From: Opitutales bacterium | GTDB taxonomy: Bacteria > Verrucomicrobiota > Verrucomicrobiia > Opitutales > Oceanipulchritudinaceae | Direction of reading: 5' to 3' | DNA length: 64,000 bases | Assembly: GCA_020831485.1 (NCBI GenBank) | Contig: JAFIGG010000003.1 | Location: 62,001-126,000, forward strand | Part shown: positions 1-15,000 of the stretch, piece after piece | Layout: each line of letters opens with the position of its first letter | Position numbering within the stretch: position 1 is the first letter of the stretch | Notes under the pieces: model-generated | Told to the model about the DNA's origin: nothing | Database searches by the model: none | Seen by the model: only the letters and a program-made list of their open reading frames with translations | Position numbers and translations under genes: made by a program

Positions 1-3000
1 ACCTCTTTGACCTTGCCAGCCTGGGCCGCCCGGCGGATCGCATGGGCGATATCAACGCCAGCGGCCTGACTGATCTTGTCTTCTACCGTTACGACGAAAG
101 CCTCGGCGCGACTGTCATAACCATTATTTTTGGCGGTGAAGTGCTGCCGCGGCTGATCACCGCAGACAATCTGGATCCGGTTTATTCCCGTCAGATAATT
201 CTGACCGACGACGAGTTGCGTGCTTTCGAAAATGAAAATTCCAACCCCAAGACCGGCGCACTGGACATTCAAGTGATGGTTGCCCGTTGGAGTGGCCACT
301 ACAACGCCCAGGCCGGAAACTACTACGATGACCTCGTTGTGGTGAGTCCGCTGCCGAATTCGGTCAACGACTACGGTTACATTTTCGCTGGCGACGTGAT
401 TCGCAGTCAGGCAATCGGAGTGCCGATGTCCAGTGCCGACGCGCTGGTCAACCTGAACTTGTTTACCGTTTCCGTCGACAGTGGTGTCATTGAAGTGCCG
501 TTCCCCGAGCGAATTCTAATCCGCGAGGATGGCGCATTACAGATGCCAAGGCACACTACAGACCGTGTGCTCGGCTCTGCAGACGATGCTGAACTCGTCC
601 CCGGTGATCCAGAAGAGTCGGAAACATTTGGCACAGGAGTTATCATCAATGATGGTGCCCAAGAGCAAAACCGTGACGACTACATCGAATCTGTCACATT
701 GACCGGGAACGCGGATGGAACGGTGAGTGGAGCTGCTGTCTGGTACTTTAGTTCCAGTGGCTTCTACAGTTCTGCCTTCGGGGTGAACATGAAGGTATTT
801 GTAGGAGGCATCAACGGCTGGGTTCAGATCAAGGACGTTTCCTATACTTCCGATCAAAAGGCACTGGATCAGTTCCACACTCTGGATTTCGATCTGACCG
901 AAGTACAACGAAACCTGGGCGATTTTGTCCGCGTATCGATTCAGGATAAAGCCAACTCTACCGATAAGATATCCGGCTTTTTCGCAACAAGTGCCAATGG
1001 CAGCCATTTCGACAACGTCGATACCCCGATGCCATCGGGCTCCGCGCAGACCGGAGAGAAGGTCTATGCCCCTGGTTCCTTGCCTATTCTGGATCACCAG
1101 GTGTCAGAGTCGGAGATCAACATCGGTGGCAGTGGTCCAGTGTCCTCTCTGGTTGTGACCATTGACGACCTCCGCCATACTTGGGTTGGCGATCTGGTAA
1201 TTTCAATCCGTTCTCCGGACGGATTCAGTCAGATCCTGCGCAACCGCGAGGGTGGCTCCAGCCAGAATATCTTCAATCAGACCTTCACGATCGATAGCGG
1301 TAGCATCATTGGCAGCAATGCTGGCGGTGATTGGACCCTCGTCATCGAAGACCGTGCAACCCGTGATCAAGGTCATCTCAACAAATGGAGCCTTGCTGTG
1401 GAAGTTGCCAGCCAGGAGATCCTTTCGACGGTGACAGATATACCGCTCACAGTTTCCGGACTTAAGGGCAATATCACGGATGTGGACGTCAATATCCACA
1501 GTCTGACAACCGGCAACCTCTCTGGATTGCGTCTCGAATTGGTGGCGCCGAACAGTGGCGGCACGGTACTGCTTTTTGACGGAATTGGCGGTTCAGGCAC
1601 ACGCATGTCGAATACAGTCTTCAGCCAGGAGGCGATTCGCTCCATCCTCAATGGCGGTGGAACATTCAGCGATGTCTTCCGGCCCGAGGGCAACCTGAGT
1701 AGTCTGGCTCTGAAGGGTAGTCAGACTCTGGACCCGAACGGCATCTGGAATCTGCGCATTACCGATTCTTCTCACAACAACGGTATTCAAACCAATGTCG
1801 ATTGGTCCCTTACTATTCGAACCGATGAGTGGGTGAGTTCCTCCATTGAGGTGGATGGAGTCGGCAAGATCAGCGACGCCGTTCTCAATATCCAGTTCTC
1901 GCATTCGAATGGCAACGATCTGCGCTTTGAGCTGCTCAATCCGGCCAATAACGATGTCATTGAGCTTCCGAACCGTTCCTCCTGGAGCAATGTGACCTTT
2001 GATGACGAAGAAGGTATTTCGGGCACTATCCGCCTCGCAGACCTGGATGATCTGCGCAATATCGATGCAGACGGTATCTGGACTCTGAGGGTCAAAGATA
2101 TTGCGGGTAACCGTAACGGGACACTCCGCAGCTGGTCGCTCGATCTGGCGAAGATGGAAACTGAGGTCGAACTGGAGGTCGAGGATCTGCCGCAAGGCGC
2201 GACAGACATGAGTGTGGATGTGCGTTTCGTCGCCAACCCTGACGATGAGCGCTCGCTCGACCTGTCTGGTGTGGGGCTGGCACTGCGCAACGAAGCAGGG
2301 GAAAAGGTTGTCCTTTTCAGCCCGGGAGACCTGAATGGGTCCGCACTTGGCGGAAATCTCCGGAGCATCACATTCGCCGATGGTGCACTGGTATCGATCA
2401 CAGATGGCCTGGCCCCCTATGCGGGCTTGTTCCGCCCAGTCAATAGCTTGAGCACCTTTGGCATGGACGATGGCACCTTTGCACCCTTTGATCCAAATGG
2501 AGTCTGGGAACTGGTCATCACGGATACCAAAGGCGACATATCCGGCCTGGTTGAATCCTGGAGCCTGAACTTCTCGTTTGAACCCATTGATCGGCATGCG
2601 CTGCGCGCTTCGGTTGTGGGCGACGTCAATGGCAATGGCCTTGAAGACCTCGGATTTGTCGTCAGCGGCTTCCGCGGCGAAGAAGGCCTTGATCCGGCTG
2701 TGGGCCGTGCCTTTATCCTCGGAGGACGCGATTTGCCGAACAACAGCGCCAATGGCACGATCCTCGATTCAATTTCCGGTCTGGCTGACGGCGAAATAAT
2801 TGGTGAAATCATCCTGTCCGGCGGCGGCAGCAACAGCCGTGCATCTGGGATTTTCGACATTGATGGACCGAACAACAATCTGTTGTTCCGTGCCAAGAGC
2901 ACAGGTAGCTCTGCCAATGACACCCGTATCCGCTTTATCTACAACCCAAGCCAGACCGAAGGCGTTGAGGTCGAGTACAACTCAGGCAGTAAACTGCTCG

Positions 3001-6000
3001 AAGTGAAAATCCGTGGTCTTGGGGTCACCGCTGGTGATGTCATCAATCGAATCCTTACCAGCACTCAGTCGCAGGCTTTTGTAGCGCTGTTTGATGTGGT
3101 TCCGTATGCGGAAACCCAGGCTCGGTTGTTCACCGATTCCATTTGGCAGGTGCATGGCAACAATATTGCCGGATCCTTCCAGGCACTGGGTGATATCAAC
3201 AAGGACGGGGCCGATGACTTTGCCCTGATTCGCAATCGGGAAGACGCTGCAAATTCCAATGGCGCCGTTCTGGTTTACCTCGGCAATGAAAACTGGCGTC
3301 AACCTGTGGAAGGATCGACCAACGCTACCGTAAATACATTCCTGCGGATTAATCAGGCGAGCATCGGTCAGTTTGGTTCGACGTCTATTCTCAGTGAACT
3401 GCATGTAACTGCTGGTGATTTCAATGGTGATGGCTTTGTTGATTTGGTCGTCGGGCGTCCCTCCTATCAGCGGATAACCGGTCAGCTGGACACCTTCAGC
3501 CCCGAGCAGATTCTAGCCAACTCCACCCGTGGCGAGGTCTATATCTTCTTCTCCATTGCCCAGCACGGCGGCTCCTTCCTGCGCCTGAGTGATGCGCACA
3601 TTGTCATCGAAGGTCAGGGCGAAACCGATCGCTTCGGCGTCCTGCCGAACACGCCGCAAATGGATGTCAACAACGATGGCATAGATGACCTCTTTATCGG
3701 TGCGCCGACGGCCAATAGCAGTATTGGCGGGCTGCGTGTGGAAGCCGGCCGTCTCTACCTGATCTACGGAGCCCGCACCATAGAGCGCATGCCGGACCGT
3801 GGCTTCGATATCCTCACCAATCGCAGCTTTGCCGGCGCTGGCAGTTTCCTCGTAGACGTGGGCACAGGACGTCCATCCGTATTCTTTGATGCAGACCTTA
3901 CGGGTGATGGTAATCTGGACAGCACCCGTTACACCCTGATGCCTGGCCAGGGCGACAAATGGTATCGCTTCACCACTCTGGGTGACGGCGGCCTTGGCGA
4001 CTTCATCCGTCTCAGCCCAACAGGTGGCGTTTACAACGAAGATGCTATTGGCGGTCAGTCCGGTGTGGTCCGCAATCCATCCGAGAATACCTTCGAACTC
4101 GACCTGAGTGGCGTTGGCCTATTCCTGGGTGACAAGACTGACACGGCTGTTCTTGAGTTCGACCTCGCAGCCTACCTTGGCCAGCTTGATAACCCGAACA
4201 CCCTGAAACGGGTGGAGCTCCGTATTGCTGGCCTGAGTTCAGACGATGTGCCGATTCCAACCGGTCTGGATCTGATTGGAGAAGTTGGATCCGAGCTTTA
4301 CTTCACTGTTGATACTGGAGCAGGTGGCTACGAACTGTGGCGCACAGACGGAACGCCTTTCGGAACGCAACTTGTGAGCGGTCTGTCGCTGAAGCCGGAA
4401 CAGATCATCGACCTCGATGGCCGCGCTTACATCCTGCAATACAACAACAATACGGACCGCTACAGTCTGTGGACGGTGAATGAAGCGCTCAACAGCGTTG
4501 TTCAGGTTCTGAATACGGTCGAACCGGCTGACAGTCTGTTCCGTCGTGAGCCGCAGAGCTTCGTTGCTGCCGGAGACAGCCTGTATTTCGTCAGTGATGC
4601 AAGGGTCTACCGCGTTCAGGACAACAGCTTTTCCCGGATTTCCAGCGTTACCGGTGCCCAACAGCTTGCTGCTTCAGCGGATGATGTCTATGTTATCGGC
4701 GGATCTCAGGTCTGGAGGTTGGATGGAAGCAATGCTGTAGGTGTCGACCGGATCGCCCCGGCGGTTGGGGTCAGCGGATTTGAGGCTGTTGGCGATTTCA
4801 TCTTCTTTATCGATACGTTCAACAATGTTGAAGTTCTGTGGTATGCCCGCGTCACTGGAACAGGAGCAGGCAGCATTGCCCTCCCGGTTCAGAACGCTAG
4901 CGGGGATACTATGTCCAGTCTGCAGCAGGCCTTGATGGTGGGTGATTACCTGTATGTGATCGGTAATACTGGATTCTGGTATTTGGCTCCAGAATCGAAT
5001 GCCTTCGTTCAACTCACTGGCAGTTTTGCAAATCCGGCCGAAATGGTTGAACTTTCCGGAGATCGCATGGCCTTCCACTATGGTGACGGATTTGCGCGGA
5101 ATAATATTGCCGTTGTAGGCTTGGTCTCCGGAGCACCCAGTGTGCTGATTACTCAGAGCTTGCCGGACAGTGGCCTCAACCTTGGCGACATGGTGGCCTT
5201 TGACGATGTGCTTGAAATTTCCGGCACAACTCTCTTCTTCAGTGCTGAAAATGAAGAGGGTGACATTGTGCCTTGGCAGGCAGTGGTCGGCTCCTCGTCA
5301 CTGAGCATTTCCGAATTTGAGACTGAAGGTAACGACCCGAAGGTGATATTGCCCGAATCCTTTACTTTCTTCGGGAACCTTATTTACTTCGTTGCTACGA
5401 ATGAGACCATCGGTCGCGAATTATTCGCCTACGATGGCAGCAAGATCCAGACTGTCGCGGACATCCGTCCCGGGCCGGCCAGCAGTAATCCGACCGATCT
5501 GACCGTGGTCGGGAACCGCCTCTACCTTACTGCAATCTCTGCCGATACGGGAGCGCCAAAGCTCTTTGTTTTTGATGCGAATGTTGGTGGTGTGACGGTG
5601 GATGCTCCGGGTGAGGACAACGCGCTCGTCTTTGTTGCTCCGAGTGGAGTCGAAACGCCGGTTGTGACCATCACGCATCCGATCCCGGATAGCTCCGGGA
5701 ACCTTCCGACCTCTATTCAACACAGCTTTATTGGAGACGAATTGATCGTGCGGGTTGTTGCCGGTGAGAGCACTGCCGAAGATGTGGTCACTTATTTTAC
5801 TACGGGTGCAGGTTCTTCCCTGGGTTGGACCGTAACTCTGGCGGAAGAAGACGCTGACAGTCTCGAAGGAAATAGCGGCGAGGGTATCCTGCTTGCTCCG
5901 AACACCACTGTGGTTGGCGGTGTTGAGGCCACTGACAACACCCGCACGCTGACACTCCCGGGCACCAGTGCTTCACTTACCTTGAGTGAATTGCCGTCCA

Positions 6001-9000
6001 AGAGCAATTTGGAGTCTTTGAATATTGTTCTGGTCAGCAGCGGTAGTTCAGCCTCCGCCAACTACAACCAAGGGCAAAAACGCCTGACGCTTACCTATCA
6101 GGCAGGAACAACCAAAGTTTCGGATTTGGCCGCTGCGATCGGACAACCGGGCTTTGAAGTTCCGTCGATACCTTTCCTGGCCGAGGTGAATGGTGATGGT
6201 GAATCCACTGTTGGAACTCTGACAGGCACCCTCGAGGATGGCGTCAATGAAGCTGCTGCAAAGGCCGTGCTGACGATTGGGTCCGCGGAAATTACGATCA
6301 CTGCGAAGAGTCCGGGAATTACCTGGAATGGCGTCAGCTTCCGCTTGGTAGCTGCTTACGTGGATGCGGCAGGTGAAGACATTGACCCAGTCCAGGTCGT
6401 GCAAGATGGAAACCTGATTACGATCCTTGCGCTGCCAGATGGTGCAACGCTCGGCGATATCGTCGACGCATTGAACCAACTGAGCGATTTCGGTGCGACT
6501 TTGACTCAAGGTAGTGCAGATGCCGAGATCAGCGGTATCACCGCCGAGATGGAGGCCAAGTTGACCGCCTCCGCCAATGTGGTCCTGGAGATTGAGGATC
6601 CAGGTGTCGCTCTTGAGGAATATTCCGTCTATCGCTTCAGCATGACGGTCGATGGTGATGTCTACGTTTTTGATTACACACTCAAGGCGGGTGATGACCT
6701 CGCAGCGATTGCCGCCGGAATTGCCGCTAAAATCGATGCCGACGATGACTTCGAAGCCGAGAGTGATGGTGCAGAAATAAAGATCACCGATGGAGCGGGC
6801 CTTGGCACTGCATTTACCTGGTCTTACTGGTTGGCGGTCAGCAGTACGGCAGGGACTTCCGATGCATCTGACGACTTTGCTTTGGAGGGCGTGGAGTTGG
6901 AGATTGTCGATCCGGGCGCAGCCCTTGAGCAAGATGCGGTTTACCGAATCACCATGAGCATCGGTGGTACCGATCTCGATTTTGACTACACTCTCACTGA
7001 GGACGACGACCTCCAAGCCATCGCAGCAGGAATCGCTGCTGTAATCAACGCCGACGATGATTTTGCTGCGACCAGTGACGGCACAACCGTCACCATAACC
7101 GGAACGGGTCTCGTTACTGCCTTTAGTTGGTCTTACTGGCTCGCCGCCAGCGATACGGAAGATCCTGCGGATGAATCCGACGACTTTGATTTAGCGGGTA
7201 CTGAACTGGAAGTTATTGATCCGGGTGAAGCCCTTGAGGAAGATGCGGTTTACCGGATCACCATGAGCATCGGTGGTGCTGATCGTCATTTTGACTACAT
7301 CCTCGGCGAAGATGACGACCTCGAAGATATTGCTGCTGGAATCGCCGCAGCGATCGACACTGACGATGATTTCTCCGCCACCAATGACGGCACAACCGTG
7401 ACCATCACCGGAACGGGCCTCGTCACTGCCTTCAGCTGGTCTTACTGGCTGGACGGTAGCGATCCGGATGAGGATGATGCCGATGCCGGCGACGAGTTCG
7501 TGGTGGCCGGTGTAGAACTGGAAATTGTCGATCCGGAGACGGACCTGAAAAAGAATGCGGTCTACCGGATCACGATGACCATTGCTGGTGATGAACATCA
7601 TTTCGATTACACCCTGGTTCAAGGTGACGCGCTCGAAGATATCGCCGCTGGAATTGCCGCTGTAATCAATGGCGACGACGATTTCTCCGCCACCAGTGAC
7701 GGGACAACTGTGACCATCACCGGAACGGGCAAAGTTACTGGCTTCGGTTGGGCTTACTGGCTGCCAGTTGCCGATACGACGGAAGTTTCTGATGCATCCG
7801 GAAGCTTTGATCCAGACTTTGAATTTGATACCGCGGAGGCTGTGGTTGCTACGAATGGTGGAAATGTTACCGTTACCGGCGCCGAGTCGGTCGAGGGCAC
7901 CATCATTCGCTTCAGTGGAAGTGGCTCCGGCACCACATCCGCAACTCTGACAGATGACATTCTCGATGTGATCTACACCCCTGGTGTCTCAACGCTGAAT
8001 CAAATCAGAACAGCCATCGAGGGAGCGACCGCTTTCAATACAGAGACGACCGCCGGGAACGCTACTATCGCCTCTGCTGCGGCTGATACCTCAGACGGTG
8101 GCGAAGACCCTGAACCGGCCGAGGCCAGCGTTGATTTGCCGAGTGGTGAAACCCTGGAATTCAGCACCACAAATGATGCCGCACACGCCGACTTGAATAA
8201 CTATACCATCGAAGTTGCCATCGGCAGCTCTCTCAAAGTGGAACTGGATGCGGTCAACAATCGATTGGTAATCACAATTGTGAACGGTGTGACAACCGTT
8301 GGGGATTTGAATTCTGAGTTGGCTGAGGCCGGCATCGACCTTACCGCCACGATCGACGAGGGTGTAAGCGATCCGCTGGTCGCACTCCTGGGCGAGGTCA
8401 ATGAAGGCGAGGCTGCAGAGCCTTCTTCCGCCGAGATCGTCATCCCTGGTCCGAACAACGACTTTGAAATTTTCACTACCCCGCGCATTGATGGCTTTGA
8501 AGTTCGTTTTGAAGATGGGGGCCCCGGCAGCGGCGTTTCCATTGTGATCGACACTGTTGCTCAGGTCATTGCGATCCTGATCGATTTTGGAACCACTACG
8601 GCTAATGATGTCATTGATGCCCTGGGGAATCCCTTCACTTACGAAACGGAATTGACGGGTGGTGCATCCGATAGCCCTGCCGCAAGCGAGTTCTCTGTAC
8701 AAGGGAATCTGATTTCAATCGCAGCTGACGTAGATGGAAGCACGGCGAACGGAATCCGCATCCTGTTGGTTGGCTCAACTGATCCGGATGCCACTGAAAT
8801 AACCGCAGACTGGCTGGGAGACTTTAATCCAGCCGAACCTCCGGCGGGTGTTTCGGCCGACGCCATCGCCCGGACACTTACTATTACCTACATTCCGGAT
8901 GTGACCACCATTGGCCAGATCATCACCTTCATCAATGAATACGATGGCGTGGTTCTGGGCGAGTCAACTGCCGTAAGCCTGGAGGCGGAATTGGTCTCCG

Positions 9001-12000
9001 GCGACCGCGCGGATGTCTTCCTGAGTCTTGATGGTGGTCTAATAGAAGAGAATGGAGCGCTGAACAACGGCACCGGTGTCATCAACCCTGCCTCCCGCAG
9101 TGCCGGAGACCTTCTCAGCCTTTCCGGTCCGGAACTCTTCAACCCGAGCTCGCCGGTTGTAGTCGATGACATTCTATATCTGGTCGGTGAGCAGTCCCGG
9201 ACGGTCGGGGGAACGATGGCTGGTGGCGATGACACCGATGAGGCTAAGGTAACAATTGAGCTGGATGGTTTCGAATTGACGGTTGCCAGTGCTGCCACTG
9301 GAGCCACCTTCAATGGTCTGTTTGTCCGGATTAGCAGTGATTCGGTTTCAGGTGTGCGGACCAGCTTCAGCCTCTCGGACCAGGAGCTGATTGTTTCCTA
9401 TGTTGCCGGTGAAACAACCTTCACTCAGCTGGCTAATGCAATCGATGCACTGCCTAATTTCACAGCAACCTGGGCTGGCAATGTGGGTGGTGACGCCCTT
9501 ACAGCCAATACCGTTTATCTCTGGCGGCAAAGCTCTGCAGGAGCCCTGACCGTCGATCCGGTGCTGCCAGACGTATTGACTCTGGGCGGAGACTTCCGTG
9601 TCGACCGCGTCGACGGAGGCCTGTTGATCTTTGATGCTGTGAACGGTCTTCGCTTCCTGAACACCGATAATGAGCATCTGGCAGATTTCGATGATGATGA
9701 CCTCGTTGAAATGCATGCAGCTGGTGACCTTCAGGCTTACCGCATCCTGAATGCTGAAACTATTGTTACCCAGGATGGCACCGGTGCTTTGACCCGTGAG
9801 ACTATCGATCTCAGCGAAAGCACCAACATCGGTCGGATCCAGCCCTGGGCGTCGCTTGGAGTTGCTACTACCCGCGAGGGTAAGGTGCGCGTCGTTGAAA
9901 ACGACAACGGGGTTTATCGTATATACGAGATCAACGGACTGGTTGCCGACGTCATCGCAACCGCGCCGGGCAACCGTGAGATCACCCAGTTGATTTCGGT
10001 GGCTGGAGAATTCTACTTTGTCACGGTTGATAGTGGCAACAACGCCCGCTTGTATCACCTGGGCGACACGGTTGAATCGGTTCAGCTCTCTGCTGGAACG
10101 GCCGAAATCACTACCGGATCCATCGCCAACGGCCGCTTCCACTCATTTGTTGAGGTAGGCGACAATATAGCCTTTGTCTTCCTCGGCGGCGGTGCCAATC
10201 GCCTTGCGGTTATCAGCCAGGGTGAATGGGCTCAGGCCACACAGGTTCGCAATCTGGGAGGCGGCAGCGTGACAGATTTGACCTCCGTCGGCGACCGGAT
10301 CTACTTCGGCCTTGGCAATGCCCGCGGTTCAGTTTTGTGGACCAGCAATCTGACTCCCGATGGAACGAAACGTGCAACAGATCCGGAGAATACGGACATC
10401 GCTCAGGCGGAATCGCCGACCCAATTGGTTTACTTCGATGGACGCCTCTACTTCGTTGCAACCGCAGGTGGCGACAACGGTGTGCTCTGGGTATCGCAGC
10501 CAGGCGGGAGCTCCAATCAGATCGAAACCGCGCCAATGGTCGACCTCGTTGAATCGGTGGTGCCTGCACTGTGGATTGGCGTTCTCAAGGAGCAGGGTGA
10601 TGGAGTTGTCACTACCGGCGATGCCACTGCCGAATACATCGAGATCCTCTACACCAGCAGAGATTCCAATTTCATCGACGTCGATGTCACTGAAATCGTC
10701 CGTGCATGGCTCGCCAAGGGCTATACCCGTATTACTTTTGTTATGGGCCTCGACCCGAACGTGTCGGACCACAACGAAGATGGCTATACGCTGGCGCATG
10801 CCCGTGAAGACGGAACCCGTCTGAATGTGGTTACCGGCGAGGCCGATGTGGTCACTGGAACTCTGTATTCGGCAGACGGGCGTGTGCTGCAGTCCAATCA
10901 GGAAGTCATCGACCTCAGCCAACTTCCTGCCGGAACCTATTTCCTCCGCGTCAACGGAACTACCGATGGAATCGAACTGGTGCAACGTGGCACCGCATCC
11001 ATCCGCGATAATGGCCGATCTTTGGGCACAGGTAAGGATTACACCTATTACCTCGATAGTCAGGACATCCTGCGGCGCACCAATGGATTCTTCGGCGACA
11101 ACGACTTCTTCACTGGCGCCGTTCGTTTTGGCTCGGGTGAAGGTGAAGTTGTCCAGGGCGAAGACATCGTCCTGGTGGGCGGAGCCGGAGACAGCTTCTA
11201 CTTTACCCGAGAAGACGACGGCGCTACAATCCTCTGGGAGATTTCCGGTGCATTTGCCCGTGAAGTTGGGGAGATCCCGGCTGACATCAGCGAAGCCATC
11301 GCCTTGGGTGACAAACTGGTCTTTACCGTCGGCAACAAGCTGTTCGCAGTTTCGGGTATCGAACTGATTCAATTGAAGGATTTTGAGGACAGTCTCGTCA
11401 GCGACCTCCAGGTTGAGGCTGGTAGGGTGGTCTTCCTCGTTGAGAAACCAGACGATATCAAACGTTGGAACGCGACCGATGGAACGCTTGCCGGAACCGT
11501 TGCTCTGGATGTTGTCGATGCCCAGGGTCAGGCTGCTGGTGAGATCATTGCCGCAGGCGGATTCCTTTACTACCTGAGCGAGGACAATGGTAATCTGCGC
11601 CTCTGGCGGGTCACCCCTGGTGAAGGTCAGAATTACGGTGGCGAGCCTTTGACGGTTGCAAATCTTGTCGCCCAGAATGCCGTCAGCTGGGCCATACTCG
11701 CCGTGTCCGACTTCAATGTCTTCTTCACGATTACCACAGCTGAAGGCGCCGTCCAACTCTGGATGAGCACCGGTGTCGGCGACCCCGTGCTCGGCGGTCA
11801 GCTGCCGGGCACCATCCTTCTCGAGGAAGATCTGGGCGGAACCGCTTCCTATATTGGTGTGGCGGATGGACGCATGTTCTTCGTCGTCAATGAGGGCAAC
11901 AAGCAGGTCCTGTGGTCCACCGTCCGGGACGGTAATATCATAAGCGTTGAGGTTGAGGATGCTGACATGCCGGGCAACGTCCGCGACCAGGTCACATGGA

Positions 12001-15000
12001 ATGGTGAAACCTACTTTATCGCAGGGCCAAATATGACACCGTTGCTGTGGAAACTCACCAGCGAGGGTGTGCAGTTTGTGTCCTTCCTGCCGTCTGATGC
12101 AGGCAACCTGATTGCTGCCGGCACCCGGTTGGCCTTCACCGCCGTGTTTGCAACGGACGAAACCAGTGGCGATGCTCTCTGGGTGACCGATGGCAGTCGC
12201 GACGGTGTGCGCATGGTGATTGAATTCTCGCCAATCAACCCTGGCCAAATCTCCGGGCTGACCTACACCTCGAATGGCATCGTCTTCATGGTCGCAAACG
12301 ATTCGGCTATCCTTGACGGTTTTGTGGATTACAGCCTGTGGATCTCCAACGGCTTCCGCAACGGCACCTATCCGCTGCTGAGCTCCAATGGTGGAACTCT
12401 ACCATTTGGCACCTTTGGCTCCTCCGGGGTCGACCCGATTCGTCCGGAGTTGTTGGGCGTTGTGGGGTCGGTTGCTTTCTATCACTTCGACGGTCGCATC
12501 ATTTCAACCGATGGGACCGCTGCCGGCTCACGGATCCTCAACCCGGCTACGCCGATCACACCTGTCGAAACCATCGAAAGTGATGGCCGCCTGGTAATTC
12601 TCGACTCGAACAATCGTATCTGGATGAGCGACGGAAACCTTGTCGGTCTACCGTTCCGCATCGAGGTCAAAGCTCCGGTCCAGGGCCGCAGCCATCCGGT
12701 TGGCGATCGCGACACCCTGATCGGTGGCGAGGGCAATGACATTCTCATCGGCAATGCCGACCACGACATCATCTTCGGTGGCGGCGGCATCAACTTCTTC
12801 ATCGCCGAGAGCAAGGAAATCCGCGACCTCCAGCCTTTCGAAAACTTTACCCTGCCACCGATTGAAGAATTCAGCTTCCAGCAGCCACGTGGAACGGACT
12901 TTGAAGTTTGGATCCCGGATGTGAACCTGCGGGCCGCGATCGCTAAGGCTCTGGGTATTCCGGTTACCGAAGGCTTCGACGGCAACCCTGTCATCCACGG
13001 CAAGATCATGGCCAGCCAGATGGCAACCCTGACGGAGCTTCAAGCCGCCAACCGTGGCATCCAGAGTGTGGTCGGTCTCCAGTTCGCACGGAATTTGCAG
13101 GTCCTGAACCTCAATGGAAACCGGATTGAAGACCTGTCGATTCTCGTCCCTGCAACCGACCCGGTCTCCGGGGCGATTACCGGCCTTTCCAACCTGCGCG
13201 AGTTCAGCATGGACTACAATGGCATGGGTATCGTGACCTTCGCCGGTGAGGATAAAGATGAAAACGGCGTCGGAACCGGCGTCGGCGAATACATTGATTT
13301 CGAAGGCTTGATCAGTGAGATCCAGATGACCGTTACCTTCTGGTTCCGCACCGATAATCTCGGCGAGGCCATGGGCTTGTTCTCCATGGACAGTGGCACC
13401 CGCGGCAGCAACGGTCTCGACCGCTCGATCTTTATCGATAAAGACGGCAATATAGGTGCATTCATTTATGACGGTGCCGACAACGGCTATGAAGTCATTC
13501 TCAGCGGAGGCAAGAACTACGCGGATGGCAACTGGCACCACGTAGCCTACGTCTTCAGCGCCAATACGGATGTGTCTCAGCGCCTTTACGTTAACGGTGA
13601 AGAAGTGGCCGTTGGCACAGTGACATCTTCAAGCCTTTCGATCCAGACCGGCTTCAACCTGGGTTACGGCCACGCCATCAACGATCTGAATCCGGGAATC
13701 ACCTCGATTGCCGGTGGCATTCCGAATACCCCTGGCTTCCGCGCCTACTTCAAGGGCGATATGGATGAATTGCGCATCTGGGATACCGCTTTCGAAGATG
13801 TGCTGGTGAACGCCGATATGATCAGTTCCTATGCTGCTGAGCGCGTCTTCCTCGTCGGTTACTGGAGCTTCGATCAGGCCGCCAGCGGTTTTGCAATCGA
13901 TCACAGCCTGTTCGGCCGCAACGGCGTGCTTGGCGGTGGCAATATTGACCGCGCACCGGCCTTCGCCTTCATGCAACCCGATGTCAGCCTGCGTCCGAGC
14001 CCGCTACATGAGGAATTCAGCGATGTTGGACCCGAGCGCACGCTCTTCCCGACCGTTATCCGCGACCTCGGCCGGCTGAACCAGCCGGGCCGCCTGGAAA
14101 AGGTCAGCCTCGCCTACAACCGTATCGACGTGCTCGATCCTCTGAGCAATCTGGTCGAACTCAACTACTTGAACCTGCATGGTGTGATCAACAGCCAGGA
14201 GTCGACCCTTGGACTCTTGATCGACCACACCGACAGCGAACAGCCGCAGACTCGCCTGTTCACTACCAAGGACGGCACCAAATTTGCGGTCACTCACAAT
14301 GATACCCTGGTTCTCAGTGCCGGCACCTGGGCATGGCGTCGCCTGACCCTCGGCGGTGGAGTTGACGGCGACGAACACTTCACGCTGAGCCTGCGGATTG
14401 AAGAGGGTGAGCATTGGATCGACGTCACCGCCTTTGGCCGCACGGACTCTTTCAACATCACCGACTTCTACGATGAGGATGCCGAGACTTATGCAATTCA
14501 GGTCGTCTTTGACGGTGGCCATGGCAACGACTCCCTGATCATTGAAGGCGACTTCCCAATCGATATCTACGCCAGCGGCGGTGCCGGCGATGACCACCTC
14601 GAGGGCGGTCATGCAACCAACTTCCTCTTCGGCGGCGCCGGCAATGACACCCTCGTTGCCCGCGGTGGCCACACCACGATGAGTGGCGGCAGGGGTGATG
14701 ACACCTACGTATTCATGCAGGGTTGGGGCACAGCGATCGTCAACGAAAGCCCAGGCAATGGCATGGATACTCTGGACTTCTCGAATGTAACCACCGACCT
14801 GGAAATCAACGTCCGGGGCAAGTCGAAGACCGTTGGCGGCGCCAATACAGTCGAGCACTTCGCCAACACGATCGAGCGCTTTATAGGGGGTAAGGGCGAT
14901 GACCTCATGAATCTGCACCGTGAACAGGGTGGCATACTCGAACTCGGTGACGGGTTCCTCCGTTGGGATGGCACTTCGATTACGCACAAGGATATCGACC

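Noticed and set aside
6580-7830. Regular direct repeats considered as a CRISPR array
   Set aside because: The period is about 310 bp, the repeats are in frame and coding, and there are no short repeats with unique spacers or cas genes.
10329-12248. Long open frame (639 codons) antisense to giant 1
   Set aside because: It lies fully inside the giant coding sequence on the other strand; its translation has no recognisable domain and its length follows from the codon bias of the sense gene.
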